In this document: piece after piece, positions 17,492 to 26,027 of the stretch | Layout: every line of letters begins with the position of its first letter | Position numbering within the stretch: the first letter of the stretch is position 1 | From: an uncultured Paracoccaceae bacterium | GTDB taxonomy: Bacteria > Pseudomonadota > Alphaproteobacteria > Rhodobacterales > Rhodobacteraceae | Reading direction: 5' to 3' | Assembly: GCA_937922155.1 (NCBI GenBank) | Contig: CAKZVL010000069.1 | Coordinates: 1-33,528, forward strand | DNA length: 33,528 nucleotides | Program-made: the position numbers and the translations under genes | Notes under the pieces: model-generated | Database searches by the model: none | Seen by the model: the letters and a program-made list of their open reading frames with translations, nothing else | What the model was told of the DNA's origin: nothing

Positions 17492-18313
17492 CTAAGTTCT
17501 TTTCCGACCTGCAACAACGCGATCACGGCCATCCATATCTGGGTGAACAGCAACCTGATACAACCCAGAGCTTACCATCATTTCGCGCACAGCCGCCCCT
17601 TGGGTTGGGCCAATCTCCATGAGCAGTCGACCACCCGCGCGCAGATATGGATCATGCTCCGCAATAATCTTGCGATAATGGCTCAGGCCATCCCCCTCAT
17701 CCGTCAGCGCAATGCGCGGTTCATATAGGCGCACCTCTGCTTGCAAATCCGCAATTTCATCGGCCGCAATATAAGGCGGGTTTGAAACGATCAGATCAAA
17801 GGTGCCCTCAACGGATTGAAACCAGTCAGACACATGCAGATCACAGCGATGTTCCAGCTCCAGCTTAGCCCGGTTCTGATGCGCCACCTCTAGCGCCGCC
17901 TCTGACACATCAACACCGACACCGGTTGCGGCCTCACGTTCTGCCAGCAGGCTCAACAAGATACAGCCAGACCCAACGCCCAGATCCAAGACCCGGCTAA
18001 ACCCCTGCTCCAGCGCAAGCGCGACAAGCGTTTCGGTATCCGGGCGCGGGTCCAGCGCATTGGACGAAACGATAAAGCGATGATTGTAAAAATCCCGAAG
18101 GCCGATGAGATGCGACATCGGTTCACGCTTTGCGCGGCGCTCCACAAGGTCAAAAAACGCCTCGAACGTCGCACCATTGCACAGATCATCACAATCGTCA
18201 TACCGGCGGGGAAAGACTACGCGCCACAATTTCTGTGCATCGCCCCTTGGCTCCTCAACGCCGGCGGCTCGCAACCTTTTGCAAGCCTGCGCCATCATTT
18301 CTTCAGGTGTCAC
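17492..18313 (-). CDS. prmC: Peptide chain release factor N5-glutamine methyltransferase
   Basis: A 273-residue enzyme that methylates the glutamine of the GGQ motif in release factors 1 and 2, raising termination efficiency. The N-terminal helical domain ends with [17 protein letters not shown], the release-factor-binding signature of the family (usually E-P-x-Q/S-Y/H-I-x-G). [14 protein letters not shown] is SAM motif I, and SNPPYI (about 175-180) is the catalytic NPPY motif. It starts with GTG at 18313, overlapping the prfA stop by 4 nt, so it is coupled to its own substrate's gene. Confidence 0.95.
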   Translation of the reverse strand: MTPEEMMAQACKRLRAAGVEEPRGDAQKLWRVVFPRRYDDCDDLCNGATFEAFFDLVERRAKREPMSHLIGLRDFYNHRFIVSSNALDPRPDTETLVALALEQGFSRVLDLGVGSGCILLSLLAEREAATGVGVDVSEAALEVAHQNRAKLELEHRCDLHVSDWFQSVEGTFDLIVSNPPYIAADEIADLQAEVRLYEPRIALTDEGDGLSHYRKIIAEHDPYLRAGGRLLMEIGPTQGAAVREMMVSSGLYQVAVHPDMDGRDRVVAGRKRT

Positions 18314-19365
18314 CCACCCATCTCCGCCATCAGCGCTGCCTGCGCATCCGCTTGCAAGGCATCAATAACCTCATCCAAATCGCCCTGCATAATCTGCCCC
18401 AGCGAATACAGCGTCAGGTTAATGCGGTGATCCGTCATCCGTCCTTGCGGGAAATTATAGGTCCTGATCCGTTCAGATCGATCCCCCGACCCCACTTGGC
18501 TTTTGCGATCAGCAGAACGTTCATCATCCACCTTCTGACGTTCCAGATCAAACAACCGGGTCTTAAGAACCTGCATCGCAATCTCGCGGTTGCGGTGCTG
18601 CGATTTCTCAGAACTCACAACAATAATCCCAGTCGGGATATGCAAAATCCGCACCGCACTATCGGTCGTGTTCACGTGCTGCCCACCAGAGCCTGACGCG
18701 CGCATCGTATCCAGACGAATGTCAGACGGGTTGATCTGAATATCCACATCCTCCGCCTCAGGCAGAACCGCGACCGTCGCAGCAGAGGTGTGAATACGCC
18801 CGCCGCTTTCGGTTTCCGGCACGCGCTGAACCCGATGCACACCACTTTCATACTTCAGACGCGCAAACACACCTTCGCCAGCCACACGCGCCACAACTTC
18901 CTTGACGCCGCCAAGCTCTGATTCAGAATATTCCAGCAGCTCAAACGACCATTTCTGCGCATCGGCGTACCGCTGATACATGCGCAGCAAATCTCCCGCG
19001 AACAAGGCCGCTTCGTCCCCGCCTGTACCGGGGCGGATTTCCAACAAGGCCGGACGCGCATCTGCGGCATCCTTAGGCAACAGCGCGATCTGCACATCGC
19101 CCTCGCTCGCCGCCAATTGCGCCTTCAGGTCCGGCAGTTCTGCCTCCGCGAGCTCTTTCATCTCCGGATCCAGCAGCATCTCTTCGGCCTGCGCAATCTG
19201 CTCGATCAAATCCTTATAGGCAGTGACCGTTTCAACAACCGGCTTCAGATCGGAATACTCCTTGGCCAAGGCCGCGATATCCCCGCCATCGACACCACCA
19301 GACATCTTCGCCTCCAAAAACTGGAATCGATCAATCAGCTGGTTGATTTTTTCTTCTGCAATCAT
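18310..19365 (-). CDS. prfA: Peptide chain release factor 1
   Basis: A 351-residue factor that reads UAA and UAG and releases the finished peptide. [17 protein letters not shown] carries the P-x-T recognition tripeptide (PET), which distinguishes RF1 from the SPF of RF2. [16 protein letters not shown] carries the GGQ motif (about 225-227) that enters the peptidyl-transferase centre and is methylated by PrmC. The usual length is about 355-360. ATG 19365 ([14 protein letters not shown]) is preferred over an in-frame TTG six bases earlier. It lies 18 bp after the DUF1499 gene and overlaps prmC. Confidence 0.97.
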   Translation of the reverse strand: MIAEEKINQLIDRFQFLEAKMSGGVDGGDIAALAKEYSDLKPVVETVTAYKDLIEQIAQAEEMLLDPEMKELAEAELPDLKAQLAASEGDVQIALLPKDAADARPALLEIRPGTGGDEAALFAGDLLRMYQRYADAQKWSFELLEYSESELGGVKEVVARVAGEGVFARLKYESGVHRVQRVPETESGGRIHTSAATVAVLPEAEDVDIQINPSDIRLDTMRASGSGGQHVNTTDSAVRILHIPTGIIVVSSEKSQHRNREIAMQVLKTRLFDLERQKVDDERSADRKSQVGSGDRSERIRTYNFPQGRMTDHRINLTLYSLGQIMQGDLDEVIDALQADAQAALMAEMGG

Positions 19366-19383
19366 GCGCAAGGACCTGCCGGA

Positions 19384-19845
19384 TCAAGGGTCCACCGTCA
19401 AGGGACCAAGCTGATCTAACCAATCCTTGATCCGCGCCTCATTGACGCCCAAATCCTCCAGACCGAACCGCGCCTGCCCCCGTATCATCAAAAGCGAGCC
19501 TGGGTTGCCCACGGTTCCGGGCGCGATGATGGACACATTGGTGTAATCGGGAAACCCAAACACCAAAGACCGGGTTTGATAGGTGATCAGCTCCAACCCC
19601 GGCAGCCCTGCCATCCGCTTGGTACGAGGGGTTTGCAAAATCACGGTATCAATGGCGGTCATGATGTCATGCGGGGGCGCTGTCATCTCACGCACGGCCG
19701 TAAAACTGTTGCGATTTGGATAATCGCCCACCGCTGCCGGAAACGCCTCTTTGTGGAACCGACCCGCCTCAAACGGAACAAGCCGCACAAAGACCAGAGC
19801 AGCAACAATCAGAAAAACAATAAATACAGCAATATAGCGGATCAT
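19384..19845 (-). CDS. DUF1499 domain protein, membrane-anchored
   Basis: A 153-residue protein with one N-terminal hydrophobic segment (IAVFIVFLIVAALVFVRLV) and a DUF1499 domain. The typical ending is present: RGQARFGLEDLGVNEARIKD, with the D-x-G-x-N-x-x-R-I pattern. Its function is unknown; the anchor suggests the domain faces the periplasm. A ribosome site AGGTGA overlaps the stop of the preceding speB gene, and prfA follows after 18 bp, so it is embedded in a speB-DUF1499-prfA-prmC transcript. Confidence 0.85.
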   Translation of the reverse strand: MIRYIAVFIVFLIVAALVFVRLVPFEAGRFHKEAFPAAVGDYPNRNSFTAVREMTAPPHDIMTAIDTVILQTPRTKRMAGLPGLELITYQTRSLVFGFPDYTNVSIIAPGTVGNPGSLLMIRGQARFGLEDLGVNEARIKDWLDQLGPLTVDP

Positions 19846-19851
19846 CTTATC

Positions 19852-20796
19852 TCACCTGTATGGAACGCCCGGAAGGATCGACAACAACTCAAACATCAGG
19901 TTCGCCCCCGTCAGCGCCGTATTTCCAGACGGATCATAGGGGGGGGATACTTCAACCAAATCACAGCCCACAATGTTTAACCCCCGCAAGCCCCGGATCA
20001 ATTCCATCGCCTGCGGCGTCGTCAATCCACCAATCTCCGGCGTGCCCGTGCCGGGGGCAAATGACGGATCAAGGCTGTCGATATCATAGGTAATATAAGT
20101 CGGATGATCGCCAATCTTTTCCTTAATCTCTGCAGCCAAGGGCGACAACGATTTGTGCCAAATATCGGGGGCCAATGTCTGATTGAACCCCCATCCAGCG
20201 GCTTCGGTAAAATCATCCGCCGTATACCCGGTTCCGCGCAACCCGATTTGAAACACCTTATCTGCCACGATTAGATTTTCCTCATAGGCGCGACGAAACA
20301 CCGTGCCGTGGGTCTCCTTTTCGCCAAACATCTCATCGTTTACATCCGCATGGGCATCCACATGCACCAGCGCCACGGGTCCGTGCTTTTTGGCAATCGA
20401 GCGCAAAATCGGCAAGGTCAGCGTGTGATCGCCACCCAGCGTCATCGGAATAAAATCATGCTTCAAATGCGCATCATAGGTCTCAGTGATAATACGGATC
20501 GTCTCGCTCAACGAAAACGTATTCACAGCCACATCGCCAAGGTCCGCGCAGTGCAGCGCATCAAAGGGGGCCGCCCCGGTTTGAATGTTATACGGGCGGA
20601 TCATCGCGCTTTCTTGGCGCAATTGCTTGGGGCCAAACCGCGTGCCCGACCGCCACGATGTCCCAATATCCATCGGAATCCCAATAAACCCCACATCAAC
20701 TACGGCGGCATCCGCAGCCTCTGGCAAGCGCATAAAGGATTGCGGCCCCGAAAACCGCGCAAGATCGTTTCCAGAAATCGGCATCGCAGGCATCAT
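19852..20796 (-). CDS. speB: Agmatinase / arginase-family ureohydrolase
   Basis: A 314-residue binuclear manganese ureohydrolase, probably converting agmatine to putrescine and urea. All metal motifs are present: GGDHT (about 121-125), VDAHADVND (about 141-149) and DIDSLDPSFAPGTGTPE (about 235 on). GIPMDIGTSWRSGTRFGP is the agmatinase-type N-terminal motif. Related guanidinobutyrases and guanidinopropionases share these residues, so the exact substrate is inference. ATG 20796 is chosen because AAGGGG lies 5-8 nt upstream on the minus strand; a longer in-frame start lacks a site. It leads a unit with DUF1499, prfA and prmC, with no other polyamine gene nearby. Confidence 0.88.
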   Translation of the reverse strand: MMPAMPISGNDLARFSGPQSFMRLPEAADAAVVDVGFIGIPMDIGTSWRSGTRFGPKQLRQESAMIRPYNIQTGAAPFDALHCADLGDVAVNTFSLSETIRIITETYDAHLKHDFIPMTLGGDHTLTLPILRSIAKKHGPVALVHVDAHADVNDEMFGEKETHGTVFRRAYEENLIVADKVFQIGLRGTGYTADDFTEAAGWGFNQTLAPDIWHKSLSPLAAEIKEKIGDHPTYITYDIDSLDPSFAPGTGTPEIGGLTTPQAMELIRGLRGLNIVGCDLVEVSPPYDPSGNTALTGANLMFELLSILPGVPYR

Positions 20797-20875
20797 CTGT
20801 CCCCTTCTTCCATCCGCCAAAACCACGCATCCCCGACAATATCCGACATCAGATCGCTCAGCGCCAACCTAATCT

Positions 20876-20907
20876 CATCATCTTGCCAAAAATACTCATA
20901 TCCCCCG
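20876..20907 (+). repeat. Short dispersed intergenic element, copy B
   Basis: CATCATCTTGCCAAAAATAC followed by TCATATCCCCCG matches copy A (5875-5911) over its first 22 nt with one substitution, then diverges. It lies between speB and the M20 hydrolase. A more distant relative on the other strand is at 24134-24172. Confidence 0.5.
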
Positions 20908-20954
20908 TCAACTAGGCACAACCATCCTTCAACGCGTCGCCCCTCAACGGGTTA

Positions 20955-20988
20955 GAAAAAAACAATGCGCGGAAGCGCCCCATTGTTT
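20955..20988 (-). terminator. Rho-independent terminator of the M20 hydrolase gene
   Basis: Directly after the stop codon the minus strand reads ACAATGGGGCGC-TTCC-GCGCATTGT and then about seven T residues. The arms pair over ACAAT and GCGC with a small bulge, with a tight TTCC loop. Stem strength, loop and T-run are all canonical, making it the clearest terminator in the window. Confidence 0.85.
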
Positions 20989-22148
20989 CAAACCACCTCG
21001 ATCGGCTGAGCGCGCTCCACCAATCGCGCAAAAAAAGTGGCACCAAAGGCCGCGGCATCATCATTAAAATCATATTCCGGGTGATGCAGCCCCGCACTGT
21101 CGCCATTGCCGACAAATAAATACGCACCGGGACGCTTTTCCAAAAAGTATGCGAAATCTTCCGCGCCCATTTCTGCAGGCACATCCATATCAACCGATGA
21201 TACCTCGGCCGCGATCTCAGCCGCAAACGTGGTACAGACGGCGTCATTCACTGTCGCAGGATACCCCGTTTCAATCTCAAGGTCAGCGCGCACGCCAAAA
21301 CTCGCCGCCTGACCGGCCACGATATTGCGCATACGGCTCTGCACCATGGTGCGCACCTCTGGGTCAAAGCTGCGGATCGTACCGTTCAAATAGGCGGTCT
21401 CTGGTGTCACATTTTCCGCCGTGCCGGAATGAATTTGCGTCACAGTCACCACCAGCTCTTTGCGCCCGTCGTGGTTGCGGCTGACGATGGTTTGCAGAGC
21501 CTGCACAATCGACGCCGCCGCCACCACCGGGTCCACACACTCTTGCGGATAGGCGCCATGCCCGCCCTTCCCCGTCAACGTAATCTCAAACGTGTCAACC
21601 GCCGCCATGATCGGCCCCGGTCGCGTGTAAAACTGACCAACCTTAGTGCCCGGCGCATTGTGCAGCCCGTAAATCTGATCAATGCCAAACCGATCCAACA
21701 CGCCCTCATCAACCATCACACCGGCACCGCCGCCCGCTTCTTCCGCAGGCTGAAAAACCAAAACGACCCGTCCGGAAAAGTTGCGCGTTTGCGCCAAATA
21801 TTTCGCAGCCCCAAGCAGCATCACCGTATGACCATCATGACCACAGGCATGCATCGCGCCAGGCACAGCACTGGCATAATCCAACCCTGTCATCTCCTCC
21901 ATCGGCAGCGCATCCATATCCGCGCGCAGCCCGATCGTCGGCCCCGCGCCCTGCCCTTCGATCACAGCAATCACACCACTGGTGGCAATGCCTTCTTCAA
22001 TCTCGGTGATGCCAAAGTCCTTAAGCCGATCCACAACAAAGGCGGCTGTCTTGTGACAGTCAAAATTGATCTCCGGCATCCCGTGCAAATGACGCCGCCA
22101 TGTCTTCATCTCTTCGCTCAGGGCGGCAATACTGTTCAACACTGGCAT
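20988..22148 (-). CDS. M20 family amidohydrolase (hippurate hydrolase / N-acyl amino acid deacylase type)
   Basis: A 386-residue M20D metallohydrolase that should cleave an amide bond in an N-acyl amino acid or similar compound. RRHLHGMPEINFDCHKTAAF is the family N-terminus. GLRADMDALPMEE carries the first metal-site Asp, HACGHDGHTVMLLGAA the HACGHD motif, and FQPAEEAGGGAGVMV the catalytic Glu pair. TGKGGHGAYPQECVDPVVAA belongs to the dimerisation domain, and MGAEDFAYFLEKRPGAYLFV is the C-terminal metal-binding block. ATG 22148 fits the family start, with GGAG about 10 nt upstream. The substrate cannot be fixed from sequence; such enzymes are often loosely annotated as hippurate hydrolase. 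It is a single gene divergent from mazG. Confidence 0.92.
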   Translation of the reverse strand: MPVLNSIAALSEEMKTWRRHLHGMPEINFDCHKTAAFVVDRLKDFGITEIEEGIATSGVIAVIEGQGAGPTIGLRADMDALPMEEMTGLDYASAVPGAMHACGHDGHTVMLLGAAKYLAQTRNFSGRVVLVFQPAEEAGGGAGVMVDEGVLDRFGIDQIYGLHNAPGTKVGQFYTRPGPIMAAVDTFEITLTGKGGHGAYPQECVDPVVAAASIVQALQTIVSRNHDGRKELVVTVTQIHSGTAENVTPETAYLNGTIRSFDPEVRTMVQSRMRNIVAGQAASFGVRADLEIETGYPATVNDAVCTTFAAEIAAEVSSVDMDVPAEMGAEDFAYFLEKRPGAYLFVGNGDSAGLHHPEYDFNDDAAAFGATFFARLVERAQPIEVV

Positions 22149-22210
22149 CTCTGGCACTCCGTCCTTCGCGACACTAGACTGCACCATGACGCCCAAGGAG
22201 TGAGAGAGCA

Positions 22211-23029
22211 ATGCCCCAAGATCCCCTGATCCACGACCCCAACGGCGGCATGCCGCGCCTCATTGAAATCATGCGCCGCCTGCGGAACCCTGAAACAGGC
22301 TGCCCTTGGGATATTGAACAGAATTTCAAAAGCATCGCCCCTTATACGATTGAAGAAGCCTATGAAGTCGCCGAGGCGATTGACCGCCAAGACTGGGCAG
22401 AGCTCGAAGGCGAATTGGGCGATTTGCTGCTGCAAACGGTCTACCACACGCAAATGGGGTCAGAGGCGGGACATTTCTCCTTTGACAGCGTGGTCACCGC
22501 GATCTCAGACAAAATGGTCGCGCGCCACCCGCATGTGTTTGGCGATGAAAGCCGGGACAAATCAGCCGATCAACAAACCGTCGATTGGGAAAAGATCAAA
22601 GCCGCCGAACGCGCAGGCAAAGAACAAGGGCGCACGCTAGACGGTGTCGCGCTGGCCCTGCCGGCCCTCATGCGTGCGGTCAAACTGCAAAAGCGCGCCG
22701 CTCGGGTCGGCTTTGACTGGCCTGATATCAGCATGGTCGTGGACAAAATGATCGAAGAAGCCGGCGAATTGGCTGAGGCCAAAGATAAACTCACCCAAGA
22801 GGACGTGTTCGAAGAATACGGTGATTTGCTGTTTGTGATGGCCAACCTCGGGCGGCACCTCAACGTGGCCCCAGAGGAAGCCCTGCGCGCCGCCAACGCA
22901 AAATTCACCCGTCGCTTCGAAGGCGTCGAGGACGCGCTCGCCGCAATCGGCAAGACCCCCGCCCAAAGCGACCTTAAAGAAATGGACGCCCTTTGGGACT
23001 TGGTAAAGGCCAAAGAAAAAACCAACTAA
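22211..23029 (+). CDS. mazG: Nucleoside triphosphate pyrophosphohydrolase MazG
   Basis: A 272-residue enzyme that hydrolyses (d)NTPs to monophosphates and pyrophosphate, a house-cleaning role. It has two MazG domains. The first runs from IEIMRRLRNPETGCPWDIEQ through PYTIEEAYEVAEAI (E-E-x-x-E) and GELGDLLLQTVYH (E-x-x-D). The second has VDKMIEEAGELAEA and EEYGDLLFVMANLGRHL, which supply the magnesium-binding Glu/Asp residues. The length is like E. coli MazG. AAGGAG and GAGAGA lie just before ATG 22211. It is transcribed from the 62-bp gap shared with the divergent hydrolase gene. Despite its name it is not a toxin-antitoxin component here. Confidence 0.95.
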   Translation: MPQDPLIHDPNGGMPRLIEIMRRLRNPETGCPWDIEQNFKSIAPYTIEEAYEVAEAIDRQDWAELEGELGDLLLQTVYHTQMGSEAGHFSFDSVVTAISDKMVARHPHVFGDESRDKSADQQTVDWEKIKAAERAGKEQGRTLDGVALALPALMRAVKLQKRAARVGFDWPDISMVVDKMIEEAGELAEAKDKLTQEDVFEEYGDLLFVMANLGRHLNVAPEEALRAANAKFTRRFEGVEDALAAIGKTPAQSDLKEMDALWDLVKAKEKTN

Positions 23030-23041
23030 AATAATCAGGTA

Positions 23042-23072
23042 TTGACCCGACAGAAAGAGTCAGGCAAATAAT
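23042..23072 (+). promoter_or_regulatory. Possible promoter for the iron-binding protein gene
   Basis: TTGACC (23042-23047) is one base from the -35 consensus. CAAATA (65-70) follows at 17 nt and AATAAT (67-72) at 19 nt; the latter is five of six to the -10 consensus. It lies 22 nt before the ATG in the 65-bp gap after mazG. I looked for an iron-responsive operator and saw no convincing Fur, Irr or RirA site. Confidence 0.4.
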
Positions 23073-23094
23073 CTCAAACAGTATGGAGATTCTA

Positions 23095-24099
23095 ATGACC
23101 TTTCGTTCCACAGTCCTGGTCACAACAGCCATCACTTTGGCCGCCCCGGCATTCGCCGACGTCACCATCTACACCACGCGTCAGCCGTTCCTGATCGAAC
23201 CTGTCATGGAAGCCTTCACTACTGAGACAGGCATCAACGTCACGCTCAACTACGTTGACGATGGTCTCGTCGAACGCCTCAAGGCAGAAGGTCAGCGTTC
23301 CCCTGCTGATTTGGTCATGACGGTCGATATCGCCAACCTAAACCGGGTCGCCGAAGCGGACGTGCTGCAACCGGTAGACAGTAAAACGATCCTAACAGCA
23401 GTGCCAGAAACCCTGCGTAGCCCTGACAACCTTTGGTTCGGCCTCACCAAGCGGGCGCGCATTGTTTACGCCAGCAAAGATCGCGTCGCCGATGGTGAGA
23501 TCACCACCTACGAAGACCTGACGGACGAAAAATGGGCCGATCGCATTTGCACCCGCTCTGGCGTGCACAACTATAATCTCGCCCTCTTGTCAGCCGTGAT
23601 CGAACACCACGGGGAGGAGGCCGCACAAGCTTGGGCCGCCGGTATTCACGACAATCTGGCCCGCAAACCCGAAGGCAACGACCGCGCACAGGTCAAGGCA
23701 ATCTGGGCCGGGCAATGCGATATTTCCCTGGGAAACACCTATTACATGGGCGCGATGTTGGAAAATGAGGAACAGACAGAATGGGCCAATTCCGTGCGCA
23801 TCGTCTTTCCCACATTTGAAGACGGCGGCACCCACGTGAACATTTCCGGCATCGGCCTAACAAAATCCGCCCCCAACAAAGACGAAGCTTTGCAGCTGAT
23901 GGACTACCTTGTCTCCCCTGCCGCGCAATCGCTTTATGCGGAACTGAACTGGGAATATCCGGTTCTGGAAGGCACAGAATTGTCCGACCTTGTCGCATCT
24001 TGGGGAAGTTTCCAAGAAGACGACTCCAGCTTGCCCGCGATTGCACAGCACCGCGGCACAGCCTTGCGCATCATGGAAACCGTCGATTTTGATGGCTAA
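23095..24099 (+). CDS. Periplasmic iron(III)-binding-type ABC transporter substrate-binding protein
   Basis: A 334-residue exported protein related to FbpA/FutA/AfuA ferric-binding proteins. A signal peptide (MTFRSTVLVTTAITLAAPAFA) precedes DVTIYTTRQPFLIEPVMEAF, the usual type of mature start. The motif NTYYMGAM (about 212-219) supplies the tandem tyrosines that bind iron(III), and ADLVMTVDIANLNRVAEADV is the conserved lobe-1 block. ATG 23095 is chosen over ATG 23083 because GGAG (23085-23088) falls 6 nt before it, inside the longer frame. No permease or ATPase gene lies next to it, so it is an orphan component here. Iron is the most likely ligand; other metals or small anions are possible. 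Confidence 0.88.
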   Translation: MTFRSTVLVTTAITLAAPAFADVTIYTTRQPFLIEPVMEAFTTETGINVTLNYVDDGLVERLKAEGQRSPADLVMTVDIANLNRVAEADVLQPVDSKTILTAVPETLRSPDNLWFGLTKRARIVYASKDRVADGEITTYEDLTDEKWADRICTRSGVHNYNLALLSAVIEHHGEEAAQAWAAGIHDNLARKPEGNDRAQVKAIWAGQCDISLGNTYYMGAMLENEEQTEWANSVRIVFPTFEDGGTHVNISGIGLTKSAPNKDEALQLMDYLVSPAAQSLYAELNWEYPVLEGTELSDLVASWGSFQEDDSSLPAIAQHRGTALRIMETVDFDG

Positions 24100-24104
24100 A
24101 TGTG

Positions 24105-24172
24105 GCTGGGGGCGCTGCCCCCACCGCTAACGCGGTCCCCCGGCGTATTTCAGAACCAAAGAAGCCGAGGAT
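24105..24172. terminator. Tandem hairpin element downstream of the iron-binding protein gene
   Basis: TGGGGGC-GCT-GCCCCCA (24107-24123) is a perfect 7-bp hairpin. CCGC-TAAC-GCGG (24124-24135) follows, then CCCCCGGCGTATTT and CAGAACCAAAGAAG. The stop codon of the gene before it is 8 nt upstream and the converging uup gene ends at 24178, so it can terminate both. The trailing part read on the other strand gives CTTCTTTGGTTCTGAAATAC then GCCGGGGG, similar in design to the short dispersed elements at 5875 and 20876. No T-run follows the strong hairpin on the plus strand. Confidence 0.5.
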
Positions 24173-24177
24173 ATACC

Positions 24178-25989
24178 CTAAGATGACTGGCTCGCCCTTT
24201 CTTCAAGGTCGAGCCATTCTTGTTCCAGGGTGCTTAACGTCGCATGGCGGGCCGTCAAGGCATCAACAGCCTTTTGAAACTTCACAGGGTTTTCCGTGAA
24301 CAGGTCCGGATCGGCCATCAATTCTTCTAGCTTGGCGATTTCCGCATTCACACGATCAATTTCACCGGGCAGTTCTTCCAACCGGTGGGTTTCAACATAA
24401 CTCAGCCCTGATTTTTCAGACTTTGCTGGCCCCTTTGCGCCCGCTTTGGACGCTTTCTTGCTTGCGGGTTTCACCGGCGCGTCGGCCCCACGTTGCGCGC
24501 GATAATCGCTGTAACCGCCGGCATAAACCGTCGCCGTGCCGCGCCCTTCCATCGCGATGGTCGTGGTGGCGACACGGTCCAAGAAATCGCGATCGTGGCT
24601 GACCAACAGAACCGTGCCGGGATAATCACCCAGAATATCCTGCAACAGATCAAGCGTCTCGATATCCAGATCATTGGTCGGTTCGTCCAAGATCAGCAAA
24701 TTGCTTTCGCGCGCCATCAGCCGCGCCAACAACAGCCGCGCCTTTTCCCCACCGGACAAGGCGCGCACGGGCGCGCGGGCCTGTGCTTCGTCAAACAGAA
24801 ACTCTTTGAGGTAGCCAACAACATGTTTGGGCTGACCGCGCACCATGATCTGATCCGCTTTGCCACTGACCGCCATCGTGGGATCGTTGACCAGATTGTC
24901 CCACAGAGTGGTATCGGGGTTCAGCGCCGCACGGGTTTGATCAAACACCGCCCGGGTCAGGTTGGTGCCGTGTTGGATCGTGCCAGAATCAGGTTCAAGA
25001 TCGCCCATCAACATCTTGATAAGGCTGGTTTTCCCAACGCCATTAGGGCCGACAAAGGCGACCCGGTCGCCCCTTTGGATCGTAATGTCGAAATTGTTGA
25101 TAATCGGCTTGCCTGCAAAGGCCTTTGTCAGCCCTTCGGCCACGATCACCTTCTTGCCCGACGACTGACCGCTTTCAAAACGCATCGCGGCGGCCCCTTG
25201 CCGCTTGATCTGCGCGGCGCGCTCCGCACGAAGGTCTTGCAAAGCCCGCACGCGCCCCTGATTGCGCTTACGGCGGGCGGAAATGCCTTCAACGGCCCAC
25301 CGCGCCTCTGCCTTGATCTTGCGGTTCAGCTTGTGGCGCTGTTGGTCTTCTTCTTCCCACAGCTTGTCACGCCAGTCTTCAAAACCAGCAAATCCTTGCT
25401 CTGCCCGGCGCACCATTCCCCTGTCAATCCAGAGGGTTGCGCGGGTCAGTTCATTCAAAATCGCCCGGTCGTGGCTGATCAAGACATACCCCGCACGGGT
25501 TTGTTTCAGCTCATTTTCCAGCCATGCAATCGCTTCGATATCCAGATGGTTTGTCGGCTCATCCAGCAACATCAATTCAGGCGCTTCGGCCATCAGCTTG
25601 GCCAAGGCGGCGCGGCGACGTTCCCCGCCTGATGCTTTGGACACTTCGGTTTCGGGATTAAACTTCAGCCCTTCGGCGACCATTTCAACCCGGTAGTTTT
25701 CACCCACATCCAGCCCGCTGGCGGCATAATCGCCCAAGGTCGCGTGACCATCCATCGTGGGCTCTTGTTCCATATACCCAACCCGCACGCCGGGTGCTGC
25801 GGTGACGGATCCTATATCCGCTTCCACCAGTCCGGCCATAACCTTCATCAAGGTGGATTTGCCAGACCCATTGCGCCCCACCAGCGCGACACGGTCGCCC
25901 GGTTGCACAACCAGGGCCATATCCGCAAAGATTGGATCGCCCCCAAAGGTCAATGAAATGTCGTTAAGTTGTAAAAGTGGTGCTGCCAT
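24178..25989 (-). CDS. uup: ABC-F family ATPase Uup
   Basis: A 603-residue soluble protein with two ABC domains, without membrane segments. Domain 1 has GRNGSGKST (38-46), ASGGERRRAALA and [12 protein letters not shown]; domain 2 has GPNGVGKTS, LSGGEKARLLLA and [12 protein letters not shown]. The linker contains KIKAEARWAVEGISARRKRN. The C-terminal KSGLSYVETHRLEELPGEID segment and the coiled coil after it form the Uup DNA-binding C-terminal domain, which sets it apart from the YheS-like gene at 4028. E. coli Uup is linked to transposon excision, replication-associated recombination and ribosome assembly. It lies 38 bp downstream of olsB on the same strand. Confidence 0.92.
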   Translation of the reverse strand: MAAPLLQLNDISLTFGGDPIFADMALVVQPGDRVALVGRNGSGKSTLMKVMAGLVEADIGSVTAAPGVRVGYMEQEPTMDGHATLGDYAASGLDVGENYRVEMVAEGLKFNPETEVSKASGGERRRAALAKLMAEAPELMLLDEPTNHLDIEAIAWLENELKQTRAGYVLISHDRAILNELTRATLWIDRGMVRRAEQGFAGFEDWRDKLWEEEDQQRHKLNRKIKAEARWAVEGISARRKRNQGRVRALQDLRAERAAQIKRQGAAAMRFESGQSSGKKVIVAEGLTKAFAGKPIINNFDITIQRGDRVAFVGPNGVGKTSLIKMLMGDLEPDSGTIQHGTNLTRAVFDQTRAALNPDTTLWDNLVNDPTMAVSGKADQIMVRGQPKHVVGYLKEFLFDEAQARAPVRALSGGEKARLLLARLMARESNLLILDEPTNDLDIETLDLLQDILGDYPGTVLLVSHDRDFLDRVATTTIAMEGRGTATVYAGGYSDYRAQRGADAPVKPASKKASKAGAKGPAKSEKSGLSYVETHRLEELPGEIDRVNAEIAKLEELMADPDLFTENPVKFQKAVDALTARHATLSTLEQEWLDLEERASQSS

Positions 25990-26027
25990 GGCGCCCGATT
26001 ACGACGCGCCCCTGTCAGGCGCAAGGG

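Noticed and set aside
21429-22229. A 266-codon open frame on the plus strand
   Set aside because: It is antisense to the M20 hydrolase and its translation is rich in R, H and N without domain features.
22211-23029. Possible toxin-antitoxin or defence function from the MazG name
   Set aside because: The two-domain 272-residue layout is the housekeeping pyrophosphohydrolase; no toxin gene is next to it.
23042-23072. An iron-responsive operator upstream of the iron-binding protein gene
   Set aside because: I looked for Fur, Irr and RirA-type sites; TGA and TCA half-sites are present but the spacing is 14 nt rather than the 9 nt of the RirA pattern.
24493-25632. A 379-codon open frame on the plus strand
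   Set aside because: It lies fully antisense to uup, which has complete ABC motifs. Long antisense frames are expected at this GC content and this one shows no recognisable domain.
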